Shown piece by piece: positions 1 through 8,238 of a DNA stretch of 14,874 nucleotides. The notes under the pieces are model-generated. The model was not told where the DNA came from, ran no database searches, and worked only from the letters and a program-made list of their open reading frames with translations. The position numbers and the translations under genes are program-made. This DNA is from Bradyrhizobium sp. (GTDB lineage: Bacteria; Pseudomonadota; Alphaproteobacteria; Rhizobiales; Xanthobacteraceae), in NCBI GenBank assembly GCA_028290305.1, contig JAQGKC010000116.1:1-14874 (forward strand). Reading direction: 5' to 3'. Positions within the stretch are counted from its first letter, which is position 1. Every line of letters begins with the position of its first letter.

Positions 1-1014
1 CTCGGCGACTCGGCGATAGTCGCGCGTGATGAATCCCAAAAGGATTTCGGCGAGGAAGCGCCGCTCCTTCATGCCGAGCCGGCCCATGATGCCGAAATCG
101 ACCGCCACCAGACGCCCGGCCTCGTCGCGGAACAGATTGCCGGGATGCATGTCGGCATGAAAGAAGCCGTCGCGCAGCGCATGGCGCAGGAAACTCTGGA
201 TCACCTTGCGCCCGAGTTCGGGCAGATCGACCTGCGATTCCTCAAGGCGCGCATGATCGCTCAGCGCGATGCCGTCAACCCACTCCATGGTCAGGACGTT
301 ATGCGTGGTGCGATCCCAGTCCACGGCGGGCACGCGAAAGTCCGGATCGTCGCGGGTGTTCTCCGCCATTTCCGAAAGCGCGGCAGCCTCCAGCCGCAGA
401 TCCATCTCCATCGCCACCGAGCGCGACATCGTATTGATGACCTCGATCAACCGCAGCCGCCGCGCTTCCGCGGAATGAGCCTCGGCGTTGTGCGCGACAA
501 AGAAGAAATCGCCGAGGTCGCGGTGGAAGCGCGAAGCGACATTGGGCCGCAGCACCTTCACCGCGACCGATTTGCGTACGCCGTCGCGTTCGGTCTCGCC
601 GCGATGCACCTGCGCGATCGAGGCTGCTGCGACCGCGGGACCGAAGCGCGCAAATGCCTGCGCCACCGGGCGTTCCAGCGACTGCGCGATGACCGCTTCA
701 GCTTCCTCTTGCGAAAACGGCGGCAGCCGGTCCTGCAGGCTTTCCAGGTCGCGCGCCATGATGACGCCGACCACGTCGGGCCGCGTGGCGAGAAACTGTC
801 CAAGCTTGAGATAGGCCGGTCCCAGCCGCGTCAGCGCGCGCGACAGCCGCGGACCGGATTTGGCGCCGGGGCGTTCGATCAGGCGGGCGATACGAAGCGC
901 GAGCTGGCCGGGAGGCGGCACCAGGCTCGGGTCGACGACGCCGAACACGCCCTCGCGCGCGAACACGAAACCAGCGCGGGCAAGCCGCGCAATATGCGTT
1001 ATGGCAGAAATCAC
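1..1014 (-). CDS. ubiB: UbiB-family atypical kinase for ubiquinone biosynthesis (C-terminus cut by window edge)
   Basis: UbiB/ABC1/ADCK-family protein needed for coenzyme Q synthesis, acting at the inner membrane as an atypical kinase or ATPase. The reading frame stays open to position 1, so only the first 338 residues are present; UbiB proteins usually have about 500 or more and end in membrane helices, which are missing here. Family motifs appear in order: the KxGQ motif (KLGQ, about residues 70-73), the VAVK lysine (about 153), the catalytic-loop HADMHPGNL with Asp about 288, and the metal-binding DFG (VDFG, Asp about 306). The start is GTG at 1014-1012, sharing four bases (GTGA) with the ubiE stop, so the two genes are probably translationally coupled in one minus-strand operon. 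No damage is visible in the part present. Confidence 0.93.
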   Translation of the reverse strand, partial: MISAITHIARLARAGFVFAREGVFGVVDPSLVPPPGQLALRIARLIERPGAKSGPRLSRALTRLGPAYLKLGQFLATRPDVVGVIMARDLESLQDRLPPFSQEEAEAVIAQSLERPVAQAFARFGPAVAAASIAQVHRGETERDGVRKSVAVKVLRPNVASRFHRDLGDFFFVAHNAEAHSAEARRLRLIEVINTMSRSVAMEMDLRLEAAALSEMAENTRDDPDFRVPAVDWDRTTHNVLTMEWVDGIALSDHARLEESQVDLPELGRKVIQSFLRHALRDGFFHADMHPGNLFRDEAGRLVAVDFGIMGRLGMKERRFLAEILLGFITRDYRRVAE

Positions 1015-1772
1015 AAGCGCCAGCCCGAATGCAGCGCCACGATGCCGCCCGAAAGGCTTTGCCAGGATACGCGCGAAAAACCCGCCGCGCGGATCATCTC
1101 GGCAAACGCGTTAGGCTTGGGAAATTTGCGGATCGACTCGACCAAATAGCGATAGGATTCGGCGTCACCGGTCACCGCGCGGCCCAGCGGCGGAATCACC
1201 TTGAACGAAAACAGATCATAAATCCGATCGAGGCCGGGCACGTCGACGGTGGAGAATTCCAGGCACAGGAATCTGCTGCCGGGCCTCAGCACCCGAAACG
1301 CTTCGCTGAGCGCGAGATCGATCCGCGGTACGTTGCGGATGCCGAACGCGATGGTGTAGGCGTCGAAGGTGCGGTCGGGGAACGCCAGCGCCTCGGCATT
1401 GCCCTCAACGAACGATACCCGGTCGTCGAGATGCCGCGCCGCCGCGCGCTCGCGGCCGACGCTGAGCATATCGGAATTGATGTCACAGACGGTGGCTCGA
1501 AAACCTGGGCCTGCCGCTTTCGCGGCGCGGAACGCGATGTCACCGGTGCCGCCGGCGACGTCGAGCAGAGCAAACGGTGTGTCGCCACGCGGCGGATTAA
1601 GTCCATTGATCATCACGTCTTTCCAGACGCGATGCAGTCCCGCCGACATCAGGTCGTTCATCAGGTCGTAACGCGACGCCACACTGTGAAACACGTCGTT
1701 TACCAGCGTCTGCTTATCGCCCAGGGGGACATCCCTGAAGCCAAAATGCGTGGTTTTGTCCGGCCGATCCAT
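1011..1772 (-). CDS. ubiE: Ubiquinone/menaquinone C-methyltransferase UbiE
   Basis: SAM-dependent C-methyltransferase that methylates the benzoquinol ring (2-methoxy-6-polyprenyl-1,4-benzoquinol) in ubiquinone synthesis. The 253 aa length is normal for UbiE. The first family signature is around residues 35-51 (YDLMND followed by [10 protein letters not shown]), the SAM-binding glycine motif DVAGGTGD is at 71-78, and the second signature with [13 protein letters not shown] is at about 143-155. I chose ATG at 1772-1770 because GGAG lies eight bases upstream; a TTG one codon earlier is possible but less likely. It overlaps ubiB by GTGA and is divergent from mutM across 82 bp, which must hold both promoters. 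The assignment rests on motif recognition and the ubiB neighbour. Confidence 0.95.
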   Translation of the reverse strand: MDRPDKTTHFGFRDVPLGDKQTLVNDVFHSVASRYDLMNDLMSAGLHRVWKDVMINGLNPPRGDTPFALLDVAGGTGDIAFRAAKAAGPGFRATVCDINSDMLSVGRERAAARHLDDRVSFVEGNAEALAFPDRTFDAYTIAFGIRNVPRIDLALSEAFRVLRPGSRFLCLEFSTVDVPGLDRIYDLFSFKVIPPLGRAVTGDAESYRYLVESIRKFPKPNAFAEMIRAAGFSRVSWQSLSGGIVALHSGWRL

Positions 1773-1854
1773 CAAGTCATCTCCATCGCCGGACCATAGC
1801 GCGCCCGCCGCAATGGCGCTATCACGTCAGCACCTCAAGGTGAATGACGCTGCC

Positions 1855-2736
1855 ATGCCCGAATTGCCCGAAGTCGAGACCGTCCGCCGCGGCCTGCAGC
1901 CTGTCATGGAGGGCTCGAAGATTGTAAAAGCTGAAGCTAGGCGAAAAGACCTGCGGTTTCCGTTCCAGAAAGATTTTGTCGCGCGGCTCGAGGGCCAGAT
2001 CGTGACCGGACTGGGCCGCCGGGCCAAATACCTGATGGCCGACCTGGCATCGGGCGACGTGCTGCTGATGCATCTGGGCATGTCGGGCTCGTTCCGCGTC
2101 ATCGATGACGACAAGGAGAACGCGCCCGGCAAATTCCGCCATCCGCGCAGCGAGGATCGGGCCCATGACCATGTGGTGTTCCACATGTCATCGGGCGCGG
2201 CCGTTGTCTTCAACGATCCGCGCCGCTTTGGCTACATGAAAATCATTGCCCGCCATGCGCTGGAAGACGAGCCGCTGCTGAACGGCCTTGGTCCCGAACC
2301 ACTCGGCAACGAATTCGACGCGGCCATGCTAGCTCGCTCCTGTGCCAACAAAAAGACCAGCCTGAAGGCGGCCTTGCTCGACCAGCGTGTGGTCGCAGGC
2401 CTCGGCAACATCTATGTCTGCGAGGCGCTGTTTCGAGCGCATCTGTCGCCGCGAAGATTGGCCGCGACCTTGGCAACGAAAAAAGGTGAACCGACCGATC
2501 ACGCGGGGCGTCTGGTTACGGCGATTCACGCGGTGCTCAATCAGGCCATCAAGGCCGGCGGCTCGTCGCTGCGCGACCATCGCCAGACCTCCGGCGAACT
2601 CGGCTACTTCCAGCACTCGTTTCAGGTCTACGACCGCGAAGGCGAGAAATGCCAGACCGCCGGCTGCAGCGGCATCGTCAGGCGGTTCGCCCAGAACGGA
2701 CGGTCAACCTTCTGGTGCCCGAAGTGCCAGAAGTGA
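1855..2736 (+). CDS. mutM: Formamidopyrimidine-DNA glycosylase (Fpg/MutM)
   Basis: Bifunctional base-excision repair enzyme that removes 8-oxoguanine and formamidopyrimidines and cleaves the abasic site by beta/delta elimination. All expected residues are visible in the 293 aa product: the N-terminal PELPEVE with catalytic Pro2 and Glu3, Lys58 in GRRAKYL, the GLGNIY helix-two-turn-helix motif with Asn185, and a C-terminal zinc finger with Cys266, Cys271, Cys288 and Cys291 and the finger arginine Arg283. The start is fixed at ATG 1855 because Pro2 must be the N-terminal nucleophile; an in-frame extension upstream would destroy activity. The Shine-Dalgarno signal is poor. It is convergent with the next gene, with 55 bp between them and no clear terminator. 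Confidence 0.96.
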   Translation: MPELPEVETVRRGLQPVMEGSKIVKAEARRKDLRFPFQKDFVARLEGQIVTGLGRRAKYLMADLASGDVLLMHLGMSGSFRVIDDDKENAPGKFRHPRSEDRAHDHVVFHMSSGAAVVFNDPRRFGYMKIIARHALEDEPLLNGLGPEPLGNEFDAAMLARSCANKKTSLKAALLDQRVVAGLGNIYVCEALFRAHLSPRRLAATLATKKGEPTDHAGRLVTAIHAVLNQAIKAGGSSLRDHRQTSGELGYFQHSFQVYDREGEKCQTAGCSGIVRRFAQNGRSTFWCPKCQK

Positions 2737-2791
2737 ATCTCGGCAATAGCAGAGGGTGCTGAGCGTGCGCGCAGAGGACCAACGAAGCCCG

Positions 2792-4162
2792 CTACTTCCT
2801 CACGCAGATCACGCGCACCACCGATGCCTTGGCATCCGGCGTTCCGTTGCCCGCCGCACTCACGCCGTTGGCCTTGAGAAAGTCGCGCACGGTATCGGCC
2901 GGCACCAGCGCCGCCTGCGCGGCGGCCGCGGTACTCGGCGGCCCCGCAACCACCAACGGTTTCAATAGCGCGACGCCGGCGAATTTGCCGTCGGCGTCAA
3001 GCGCCGCCGCGCCGGAAAAGCCCAGCCCTGGCGCCGGCGACAGCGCGAGATCACCGCCGCTGTCGACCGGGGCAATCGATGCCTTGACGCTGCTGACTGC
3101 GGCGCCGCCGCCCTGGTTTTGCGGATCGGCAATACCTGTCAGCTCGACGGTGGATTTCGCCGCACCATTGATCAGGCTCAGCGGCTTCAATCCGCGTGCG
3201 CCGTAGATGCGCAGCAAAGCGAGATCATGATCCTTGTCCTCGGCGATGCGATCGGCGTTGCCATGGCCGGCGATCGCGATCGCCAGGCACCCGTCGGTGA
3301 TCTCCCGGTCGGCAACAATCGCGCCGTCATCGCTGACGACAATGCCGGTGCCATATTCGACGGTCTTGCGCGGCGGTGGCCCTGCGATCTGTGCGCCGAC
3401 CGGGAACGGATTGAACGCGCTCGACATCGCAATCACCACCGGCTCAACGGTATTTTCAGTGGCCTGATCGTAGAGAATGGTGAGGACGCGGACTTCGTCG
3501 CCCTTAAACGTTCCGCGCAGGTAGAATTTCTTCAGGCCCTGCATGCCCGACAGCACGAAGAAATCCGGCTTGACCACGGTGTAGTCGATCGTGCGCCCGG
3601 CTGGTTCTTTCTTTTCCCGTTCGGCAAGTTTCGCGGTGGTGGGGCCGGCTTCCTTGCGCCGCGAAAGCTGAATCTGGATAGTCCGGGTGGAGGAACTCCA
3701 TCTGGCGCCGTTGGCGTCGCTGGATTGCTGTGGCACCAGCTTGGTCGGGATGCCGAGTTGCACCCCGCTGCCGGGATCGATGACGATCTTCCAGCCGACA
3801 TTGTCGCGGCGCCGTTTCGCGGTCTCGGCGAGTTCGCCGCGTTCCTGTGGATTGAGCACGCCGGTTTGCTTGCCGCCCTTCGCCTTCTGAAATTCCTTGA
3901 TGGCGACGACCATGCGCTCGCTGACTTCGCCCGTGATCGCGCCGTTATATTGACCGACCCAGGCGAGGTCCGATTGCAGCGCCAGACGCTCGCCCTGCGC
4001 CATTGCATTGGCGGTATCGGCGGGGGTCTGCAAAGCGGGGCGGATCGGCGTGGTGGCGACCGGTTTCGGCTTGGTGCCCGCGGTGGACGGCGGCGTCAGC
4101 TGCGCCTGGGCGGAGGCCCCCGCGGCCACGAATATCAATGTTGCTGTCAGCATCGATCTCAT
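2792..4162 (-). CDS. Exported peptidoglycan-binding protein with degenerate trypsin-like domain
   Basis: Predicted exported protein of about 456 aa. Residues 1-22 look like a signal peptide (Met-Arg start, hydrophobic stretch LTATLIFVAA, Ala-X-Ala cleavage area). Residues about 61-116 resemble a PG_binding_1 repeat (AIKEFQ, then TGVL). Residues about 265-430 have the plan of a trypsin-like serine protease: the strand YGTGIVVSDDGAIV, the Asp motif HDLALLRI (Asp about 313), and GFSGAAALD where Ser about 383 sits at the nucleophile position. The segment that should read TNAHVV reads ADREIT (about 284-289), so the catalytic His is absent and activity is doubtful. The start is uncertain: ATG 4162 is chosen for the signal peptide; ATG 4180 and TTG 4222 are in frame upstream. 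The true substrate and role are unknown. Convergent with mutM, divergent from the MoeB-like gene. Confidence 0.8.
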   Translation of the reverse strand: MRSMLTATLIFVAAGASAQAQLTPPSTAGTKPKPVATTPIRPALQTPADTANAMAQGERLALQSDLAWVGQYNGAITGEVSERMVVAIKEFQKAKGGKQTGVLNPQERGELAETAKRRRDNVGWKIVIDPGSGVQLGIPTKLVPQQSSDANGARWSSSTRTIQIQLSRRKEAGPTTAKLAEREKKEPAGRTIDYTVVKPDFFVLSGMQGLKKFYLRGTFKGDEVRVLTILYDQATENTVEPVVIAMSSAFNPFPVGAQIAGPPPRKTVEYGTGIVVSDDGAIVADREITDGCLAIAIAGHGNADRIAEDKDHDLALLRIYGARGLKPLSLINGAAKSTVELTGIADPQNQGGGAAVSSVKASIAPVDSGGDLALSPAPGLGFSGAAALDADGKFAGVALLKPLVVAGPPSTAAAAQAALVPADTVRDFLKANGVSAAGNGTPDAKASVVRVICVRK

Positions 4163-4276
4163 GACAAGTCCCGGGGTCATTGACGCGGCGGCAATTAAGC
4201 ACATCTGCTTGGTACGCAACAACCGCGTCTTGGTTCAAGGAACGGCCAAGCGGAAGTGCCGGGAAACAACCTGATC

Positions 4277-5074
4277 ATGCTGAGTGCCGACGAACTCGAA
4301 CGCTACGCCCGCCATATCGTGTTGCGCGAGGTCGGTGGTCCCGGCCAGATCGCGCTAAAGGAAGCCTCCGTACTGGTGATCGGCGCCGGCGGCCTCGGTG
4401 CGCCCGTGTTGATGTATCTCGCCGCCGCCGGCATAGGCCAGCTCGGCGTGGTCGACGACGACATCGTCTCGCTATCCAATCTGCAGCGCCAGATCATCCA
4501 CACCACGCCGGACATCGGCCGGCGCAAGGTCGATAGCGCCGCGGGGCAAATTTATGCGCTCAATCCTCATGTCCGGTTTGAAGCGCACGCCACGCGGCTG
4601 GATGCCGGCAATGCGATGGTGCTGATCGGTGGTTATGATCTCGTGCTCGACGGATCCGACAATTTCGAAACCCGCTACCTGGTTTCCGACGCGTGCTTCC
4701 TCGCCGGCAAGCCTTTGATCACAGCGGCGCTCGGCATGTTCGACGGATCGCTGACCACGATCCGCGCGCATGAGAGAAACGCCGAAGGCGAGTTCAATCC
4801 GACCTACCGCTGCTTGTTTCCCGAACCGCCACCGCCGGGCACGGTGCCGGCCTGTGCCGAGGCCGGCGTGATGGGTGCGCTCGCCGGCGTGCTGGGATCG
4901 ATGATGGCGCTGGAAGCGATCCGTGAAATCGTCGGCTTCGGCGAGGGCCTGGTCGGAAGATTGTTGATGGTGGACGCGCGTGCGATGCGGTTCGAGACGT
5001 TGCGTTACCAGCGCGATCCTGCGAACCCGCTCAACGGTGACACACCTGTCATCACCGATTTGAGCGGGCATTAG
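4277..5074 (+). CDS. moeB: MoeB/ThiF/HesA-family adenylyltransferase
   Basis: E1-like enzyme that adenylates the C-terminal glycine of a ubiquitin-like sulfur carrier (MoaD or ThiS) for molybdopterin or thiamine synthesis. The 265 aa product shows the ATP-binding loop GAGGLG at 36-41, the following VVDDDIVSLSNLQRQ, the DGSDNF motif with Asp128, and CAEAGVMG with Cys193 at the position of the family's conserved cysteine. Unlike E. coli MoeB it lacks the zinc tetracysteine: the first CxxC reads TYRC (only Cys179), and the C-terminal pair is absent (DPANPLNGDTP). No rhodanese domain is fused. ATG 4277 gives the typical N-terminus MLSADELERYARHI; an in-frame GTG at 4256 is an alternative. MoeB versus ThiF cannot be settled by sequence alone because no moa or thi gene is adjacent; moeB is my preferred symbol. 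Confidence 0.85.
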   Translation: MLSADELERYARHIVLREVGGPGQIALKEASVLVIGAGGLGAPVLMYLAAAGIGQLGVVDDDIVSLSNLQRQIIHTTPDIGRRKVDSAAGQIYALNPHVRFEAHATRLDAGNAMVLIGGYDLVLDGSDNFETRYLVSDACFLAGKPLITAALGMFDGSLTTIRAHERNAEGEFNPTYRCLFPEPPPPGTVPACAEAGVMGALAGVLGSMMALEAIREIVGFGEGLVGRLLMVDARAMRFETLRYQRDPANPLNGDTPVITDLSGH

Positions 5075-5174
5075 ATCATGATCCGATTAGATTGAATCGA
5101 ATCATGATCTCATCTCAAACGTTTCGCGTTTGTCGCGAGGGAAAACCGGTTCCCACTTTTCCGGATCATGCTCC
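5074..5174. repeat. Dispersed palindromic intergenic repeat, Bradyrhizobium type
   Basis: The 3' ends of the convergent moeB-like and aldo/keto reductase genes are separated by a dyad-rich element. Arms at 5074-5088 and 5095-5109 match in 14 of 15 positions around a six-base loop. A second dyad has GGAAAA at 5140-5145 and TTTTCC at 5157-5162, and AAACGTTT at 5117-5124 is a perfect palindrome. GATCATG occurs at both ends (5074 and 5164). From memory, near-identical elements with the core GGGAAAACCGGTTCCCACTT are common in Bradyrhizobium intergenic DNA; the sequence alone shows only the structure. The last G of the moeB-like TAG stop is the first base of the outer dyad. Confidence 0.8.
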
Positions 5175-5182
5175 AATGAACG

Positions 5183-6190
5183 TCAGGACGCTTTCGCGGG
5201 CTTCTCGCTGTCCATGTGGACGAGCTGAGCCTCAGGATAACGCGCCCCGGCCGCAACGCCGGGCGGGAATGCCTTGGCGAGTGCGGCAAGGTGTCCCTGG
5301 GTTAGTTTGATGTCGAGCGCGCCGAGCGCTTCCGTGAGGCGGTCGCGGCGGCGTGCGCCGACCAGCGGCACAATATCCTTGCCCTGTGCTGCGACCCAGG
5401 CGATCGCAACTTGTGCAGCGGAAGCGCCGACCTCATCGGCAATCGCGCGCAGCGAATCCACCAGCGCCAGATTGGTATCGAGATTGCTGCCTTGGAAACG
5501 CGGACTCATTTGCCGGAAATCCTGCGCGCCGGAGCGATCCTTCGACCAGTGTCCGCTGATCAGGCCCCGCGCCAGCACGCCGTAAGCGGTGATGCCAATG
5601 CCGAGTTCGCGGCAGGTCTTGAGAATGTCGCTCTCGATGCCGCGCGCGATCAGCGAATATTCGATCTGCAGGTCCGCAATTGGATGGACGGCGTGCGCCC
5701 GGCGAATGGTGTCGGAACCGACTTCCGAAAGTCCGATATGTTTGATGTAGCCGGCCTTCACCATGTCGCCGATGGCGCCGATCGTTTCTTCAACCGGCAC
5801 TGCTGGATCGAGCCGCGCGGGCCGATAGACGTCGATGTGATCCGCGCCCAGGCGCTGAAGCGAGTAAGAGAGGAAGTTTTTGACCGCTGCCGGGCGGCTG
5901 TCGTACCCGGACCAGTTTCTTGCGGGATCGCGCAACGCTCCGAATTTGACGGAGATCTGCACATTGTCGCGGTTGCGGCCGGCGAGCGCTTCGCGGATCA
6001 GCATCTCATTGTGACCCATGCCGTAGAAATCGCCGGTGTCGAGCAATGTGATCCCCGCATCCAGCGCGGCATGGATGGTGGCGATGCTTTCGCTGCGGTC
6101 GGCGGGCCCGTAGAAATCCGACATGCCCATGCACCCAAGACCGATAGCGGAGACGTTTGGACCGGTTGAACCGAGCTGACGTTTTTCCAT
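5183..6190 (-). CDS. Aldo/keto reductase
   Basis: NAD(P)H-dependent aldo/keto reductase, 335 aa with a (beta/alpha)8-barrel pattern; the substrate is unknown. The N-terminus has [17 protein letters not shown] residues of bacterial AKRs of the YajO/Tas-like group. Of the catalytic tetrad, Asp51 and Tyr56 (LLDTGDFYG) and Lys82 (SVKFG) are present. The His position, usually in YQHRVDP, reads RPARLDP with Ala at 125, a variant that I believe recurs in rhizobial homologues. The C-terminal cofactor segment is at [20 protein letters not shown] (about 274-293). The start at ATG 6190 is well supported by GGAG seven bases upstream. The gene is divergent from a LysR regulator across 124 bp, the usual arrangement for a regulator and its target. 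Confidence 0.9.
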   Translation of the reverse strand: MEKRQLGSTGPNVSAIGLGCMGMSDFYGPADRSESIATIHAALDAGITLLDTGDFYGMGHNEMLIREALAGRNRDNVQISVKFGALRDPARNWSGYDSRPAAVKNFLSYSLQRLGADHIDVYRPARLDPAVPVEETIGAIGDMVKAGYIKHIGLSEVGSDTIRRAHAVHPIADLQIEYSLIARGIESDILKTCRELGIGITAYGVLARGLISGHWSKDRSGAQDFRQMSPRFQGSNLDTNLALVDSLRAIADEVGASAAQVAIAWVAAQGKDIVPLVGARRRDRLTEALGALDIKLTQGHLAALAKAFPPGVAAGARYPEAQLVHMDSEKPAKAS

Positions 6191-6295
6191 GTGACTTCTC
6201 CTCGAAAATGGCTGCGGGTGATCCGCGCCGATATGATGACGAGGCTGATATGAGGCTTTTCCATTTAAACGATAAGCTGGACAATGCTGAATAGC

Positions 6296-6315
6296 TTGTT
6301 CACTATATCGAACAA
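6296..6315. promoter_or_regulatory. Palindrome overlapping the LysR start codon, candidate operator
   Basis: TTGTTC and GAACAA flank an eight-base centre with TATA in the middle; 16 of 20 positions obey the dyad. The spacing contains T-N11-A pairs (for example T6299 and A6311), as in classic LysR boxes. It lies in the divergent regulator/aldo-keto reductase region and ends on the A of the regulator's ATG, so bound protein would block expression of the regulator itself. Function is inferred from position and symmetry only. Confidence 0.5.
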
Positions 6316-7226
6316 TGAGCGATTTCGATCTCCGTGATCTCGGCGCCTTTGTCGCGGTAGCCCGCACCCGGAACTTCCGGCGGGCGGCGCTCGAGCAACG
6401 GGTCTCGGTCTCAAGCCTCAGCCAGCGGCTGCGCGATATGGAAGAGCGGCTCGGCGTTCGCCTGATGAACCGTACCACCCGCAGTGTCGCGCTGACGGAA
6501 GCCGGTGAGCTGCTGCTGGCTCGGGTCGGGCCGGCGATGCACGATGTCAGCGATGCGCTGGATCAAGTGCGCGGCTTGCGCGATGTGCCGTCAGGACGCT
6601 TACGCATCAACGCGCCGCCGCCGGCGATCGATCTGGTGCTGGCGCCGATGGTTGCGCCGTTCCTGCGGCAATATTCGCAAATTGCTCTCGAAATCGTCAG
6701 CGACAGCTCGTTCGTCGATATCGTCGCCACGGGTTTCGACGCCGGCGTGCGTTACGGTGAGCATCTGGCGCAGGACATGATTGCGGTCTCGCTCGGTCCC
6801 CCGCAGCGCTACGCGGTGGTGGCTTCGCCGCAATATGTTGCGCAGCATGGCCGGCCGAAACATCCGAAGGATCTGCTCGATCACGTTGCCATCCGCACCC
6901 GGTTCGGCAGCGGCGCGATGCCGGACTGGGAGTTCGAGAAGGCCGGCCGTGTTGTGAAAGTAGCACCCCCGGGAAAACTGATCGCGACCTATCCGGGGTT
7001 GGCAAGGAGAGCGGCTCTCGATGGCGTGGGCTTCTGGCCGACATTTGAGGGTTATGTGCGCGAGTCGGTAGAGTCAGGTGAACTCGTCAGCGTGCTCGAC
7101 GATTGGTGCGCGCCGTTCCCGGGGCCATTTCTGTATTACCCGAGCCGCCGGCAGCCGCCGCCGGCGCTCAGCGCCTTCATCGCGTTCGTTTCGGAGTGGC
7201 GGAAGCAGGAGAGGCGGCGCGGTTAG
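6315..7226 (+). CDS. LysR-family transcriptional regulator
   Basis: DNA-binding regulator of 303 aa, the standard LysR length. The N-terminal winged helix-turn-helix is at about residues 5-64: the HTH includes [19 protein letters not shown] (21-39), followed by the wing [19 protein letters not shown]. The remainder (from about 92) is the periplasmic-binding-like effector domain; the ligand cannot be predicted. The start at ATG 6315 places the HTH at the usual distance from the N-terminus, but no Shine-Dalgarno sequence is visible and a palindrome covers the start. It probably controls the divergent aldo/keto reductase and itself. Its stop is only about 10 bases from the convergent dehydrogenase stop. 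Confidence 0.93.
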   Translation: MSDFDLRDLGAFVAVARTRNFRRAALEQRVSVSSLSQRLRDMEERLGVRLMNRTTRSVALTEAGELLLARVGPAMHDVSDALDQVRGLRDVPSGRLRINAPPPAIDLVLAPMVAPFLRQYSQIALEIVSDSSFVDIVATGFDAGVRYGEHLAQDMIAVSLGPPQRYAVVASPQYVAQHGRPKHPKDLLDHVAIRTRFGSGAMPDWEFEKAGRVVKVAPPGKLIATYPGLARRAALDGVGFWPTFEGYVRESVESGELVSVLDDWCAPFPGPFLYYPSRRQPPPALSAFIAFVSEWRKQERRRG

Positions 7227-7236
7227 TCGAAATCCC

Positions 7237-8238
7237 TCACAACATGCTTGGCAGCACGCGATCCGGCGGCTTGTGGTTGTCGAGGAAGGCTCTGATGTTG
7301 ATGATCACCTTCTCGCCCATTTCGACGCGGCCTTCGATCGTGGCCGAGCCCATATGCGGCAGCAGCGTGACCTTGCCGGCCTTGGCGAGCCGCACCAGTT
7401 TCGGATTGACTGCCGGCTCGTGCTCGAACACGTCGAGGCCGGCGCCGCCGATCTCGCCGGCTTCGATCAGCTTGGTCAACGTTTCCTCGTCGATCACTTC
7501 GCCGCGCGCGGTGTTGACGATGTAGGCGTCCTTGCGGATCAGCTTCAGCCGCCGCGCCGAGAGCAAATGAAAAGTCGCCGGCGTGTGCGGACAATTCACC
7601 GAGATGATGTCCATCCGCGCCAGCATTTGGTCGAGGCTTTCCCAATAGGTCGCGGCCAACTCGTCGGCGATGCGCGGCGCGACGGGACGGCGGTTGTGAT
7701 AATGAATCTGCAGGCCGAAGGCATGCGCCCGACGCGCCACGGCCTGGCCGATGCGGCCCATGCCGATGATGCCGAGCCGCTTGCCGCCGATGCGGTGGCC
7801 GAGCATCCAGGTCGGCGACCAGCCCGGCCAGTTCTTGCCCTCGGTGAGGATGGAGGCGCCTTCGATCAGCCGCCGCGGCACCGCGAGAATCAGCGCCATG
7901 GTCATGTCTGCGGTGTCTTCGGTAAGGACTTTGGGCGTGTTGGTCACGGTGATGCCGCGCGCATGGGCCGCGATGACGTCGATATTGTCGACGCCATTGC
8001 CGAAATTGGCGATCAGTTTCAGCTTGCAGTCGGGCTGCTTGAGCAGCTCTTCGGTGATCTCGTCGGTGACGGTAGGTACCAGGACATCGGCTGACCGGAC
8101 CGCCTCGGCAATTTGCTCTGACGTCAGCGGCGTATCGTCGAGATTGAGCCGGGCGTCGAACAGCTCGCGCATGCGGGTCTCGATCGAGTCCGGCAGCTTG
8201 CGCGTGACGACAACGAGAGGCTTTTTCTTAACCGACAT
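7237..8238 (-). CDS. D-2-hydroxyacid dehydrogenase, glyoxylate/hydroxypyruvate reductase type
   Basis: Cytosolic NAD(P)-dependent D-isomer-specific 2-hydroxyacid dehydrogenase, 333 aa, with the expected split of catalytic and nucleotide-binding domains. The Rossmann motif GIIGMGRIG is at about 156-164. The catalytic set is Arg245 (NTARGEVID), Glu274 (DVFEHEP) and His295 (LLPHMGSAT). Spacing Arg to Glu of 29 residues agrees with glyoxylate reductases of the GyaR/GhrB kind. At the end of the second beta strand there is HNRR (181-184) rather than an acidic residue, which favours NADPH; this is inference. The likely reaction is glyoxylate to glycolate or hydroxypyruvate to D-glycerate, but other 2-oxoacids are possible. 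ATG 8238 begins MSVKKKPLVVVTRKLP, a typical start; GAGAGCAGGAC lies just upstream. Confidence 0.9.
   Translation of the reverse strand: MSVKKKPLVVVTRKLPDSIETRMRELFDARLNLDDTPLTSEQIAEAVRSADVLVPTVTDEITEELLKQPDCKLKLIANFGNGVDNIDVIAAHARGITVTNTPKVLTEDTADMTMALILAVPRRLIEGASILTEGKNWPGWSPTWMLGHRIGGKRLGIIGMGRIGQAVARRAHAFGLQIHYHNRRPVAPRIADELAATYWESLDQMLARMDIISVNCPHTPATFHLLSARRLKLIRKDAYIVNTARGEVIDEETLTKLIEAGEIGGAGLDVFEHEPAVNPKLVRLAKAGKVTLLPHMGSATIEGRVEMGEKVIINIRAFLDNHKPPDRVLPSML

Noticed and set aside
145..1149. Long open frame on the plus strand opposite ubiB
   Set aside because: Its product is rich in Arg, His and Gln without any family motif, while the minus strand encodes clear UbiB motifs; it is an antisense shadow caused by high GC content.
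3119..4183. 354-residue open frame on the plus strand opposite the exported trypsin-fold protein
   Set aside because: No recognisable domain and composition typical of antisense frames; the minus-strand gene has a signal peptide and domain motifs.
7078..8094. 338-residue open frame on the plus strand opposite the hydroxyacid dehydrogenase
   Set aside because: It overlaps the end of the LysR gene and the whole dehydrogenase, and shows no family motif.
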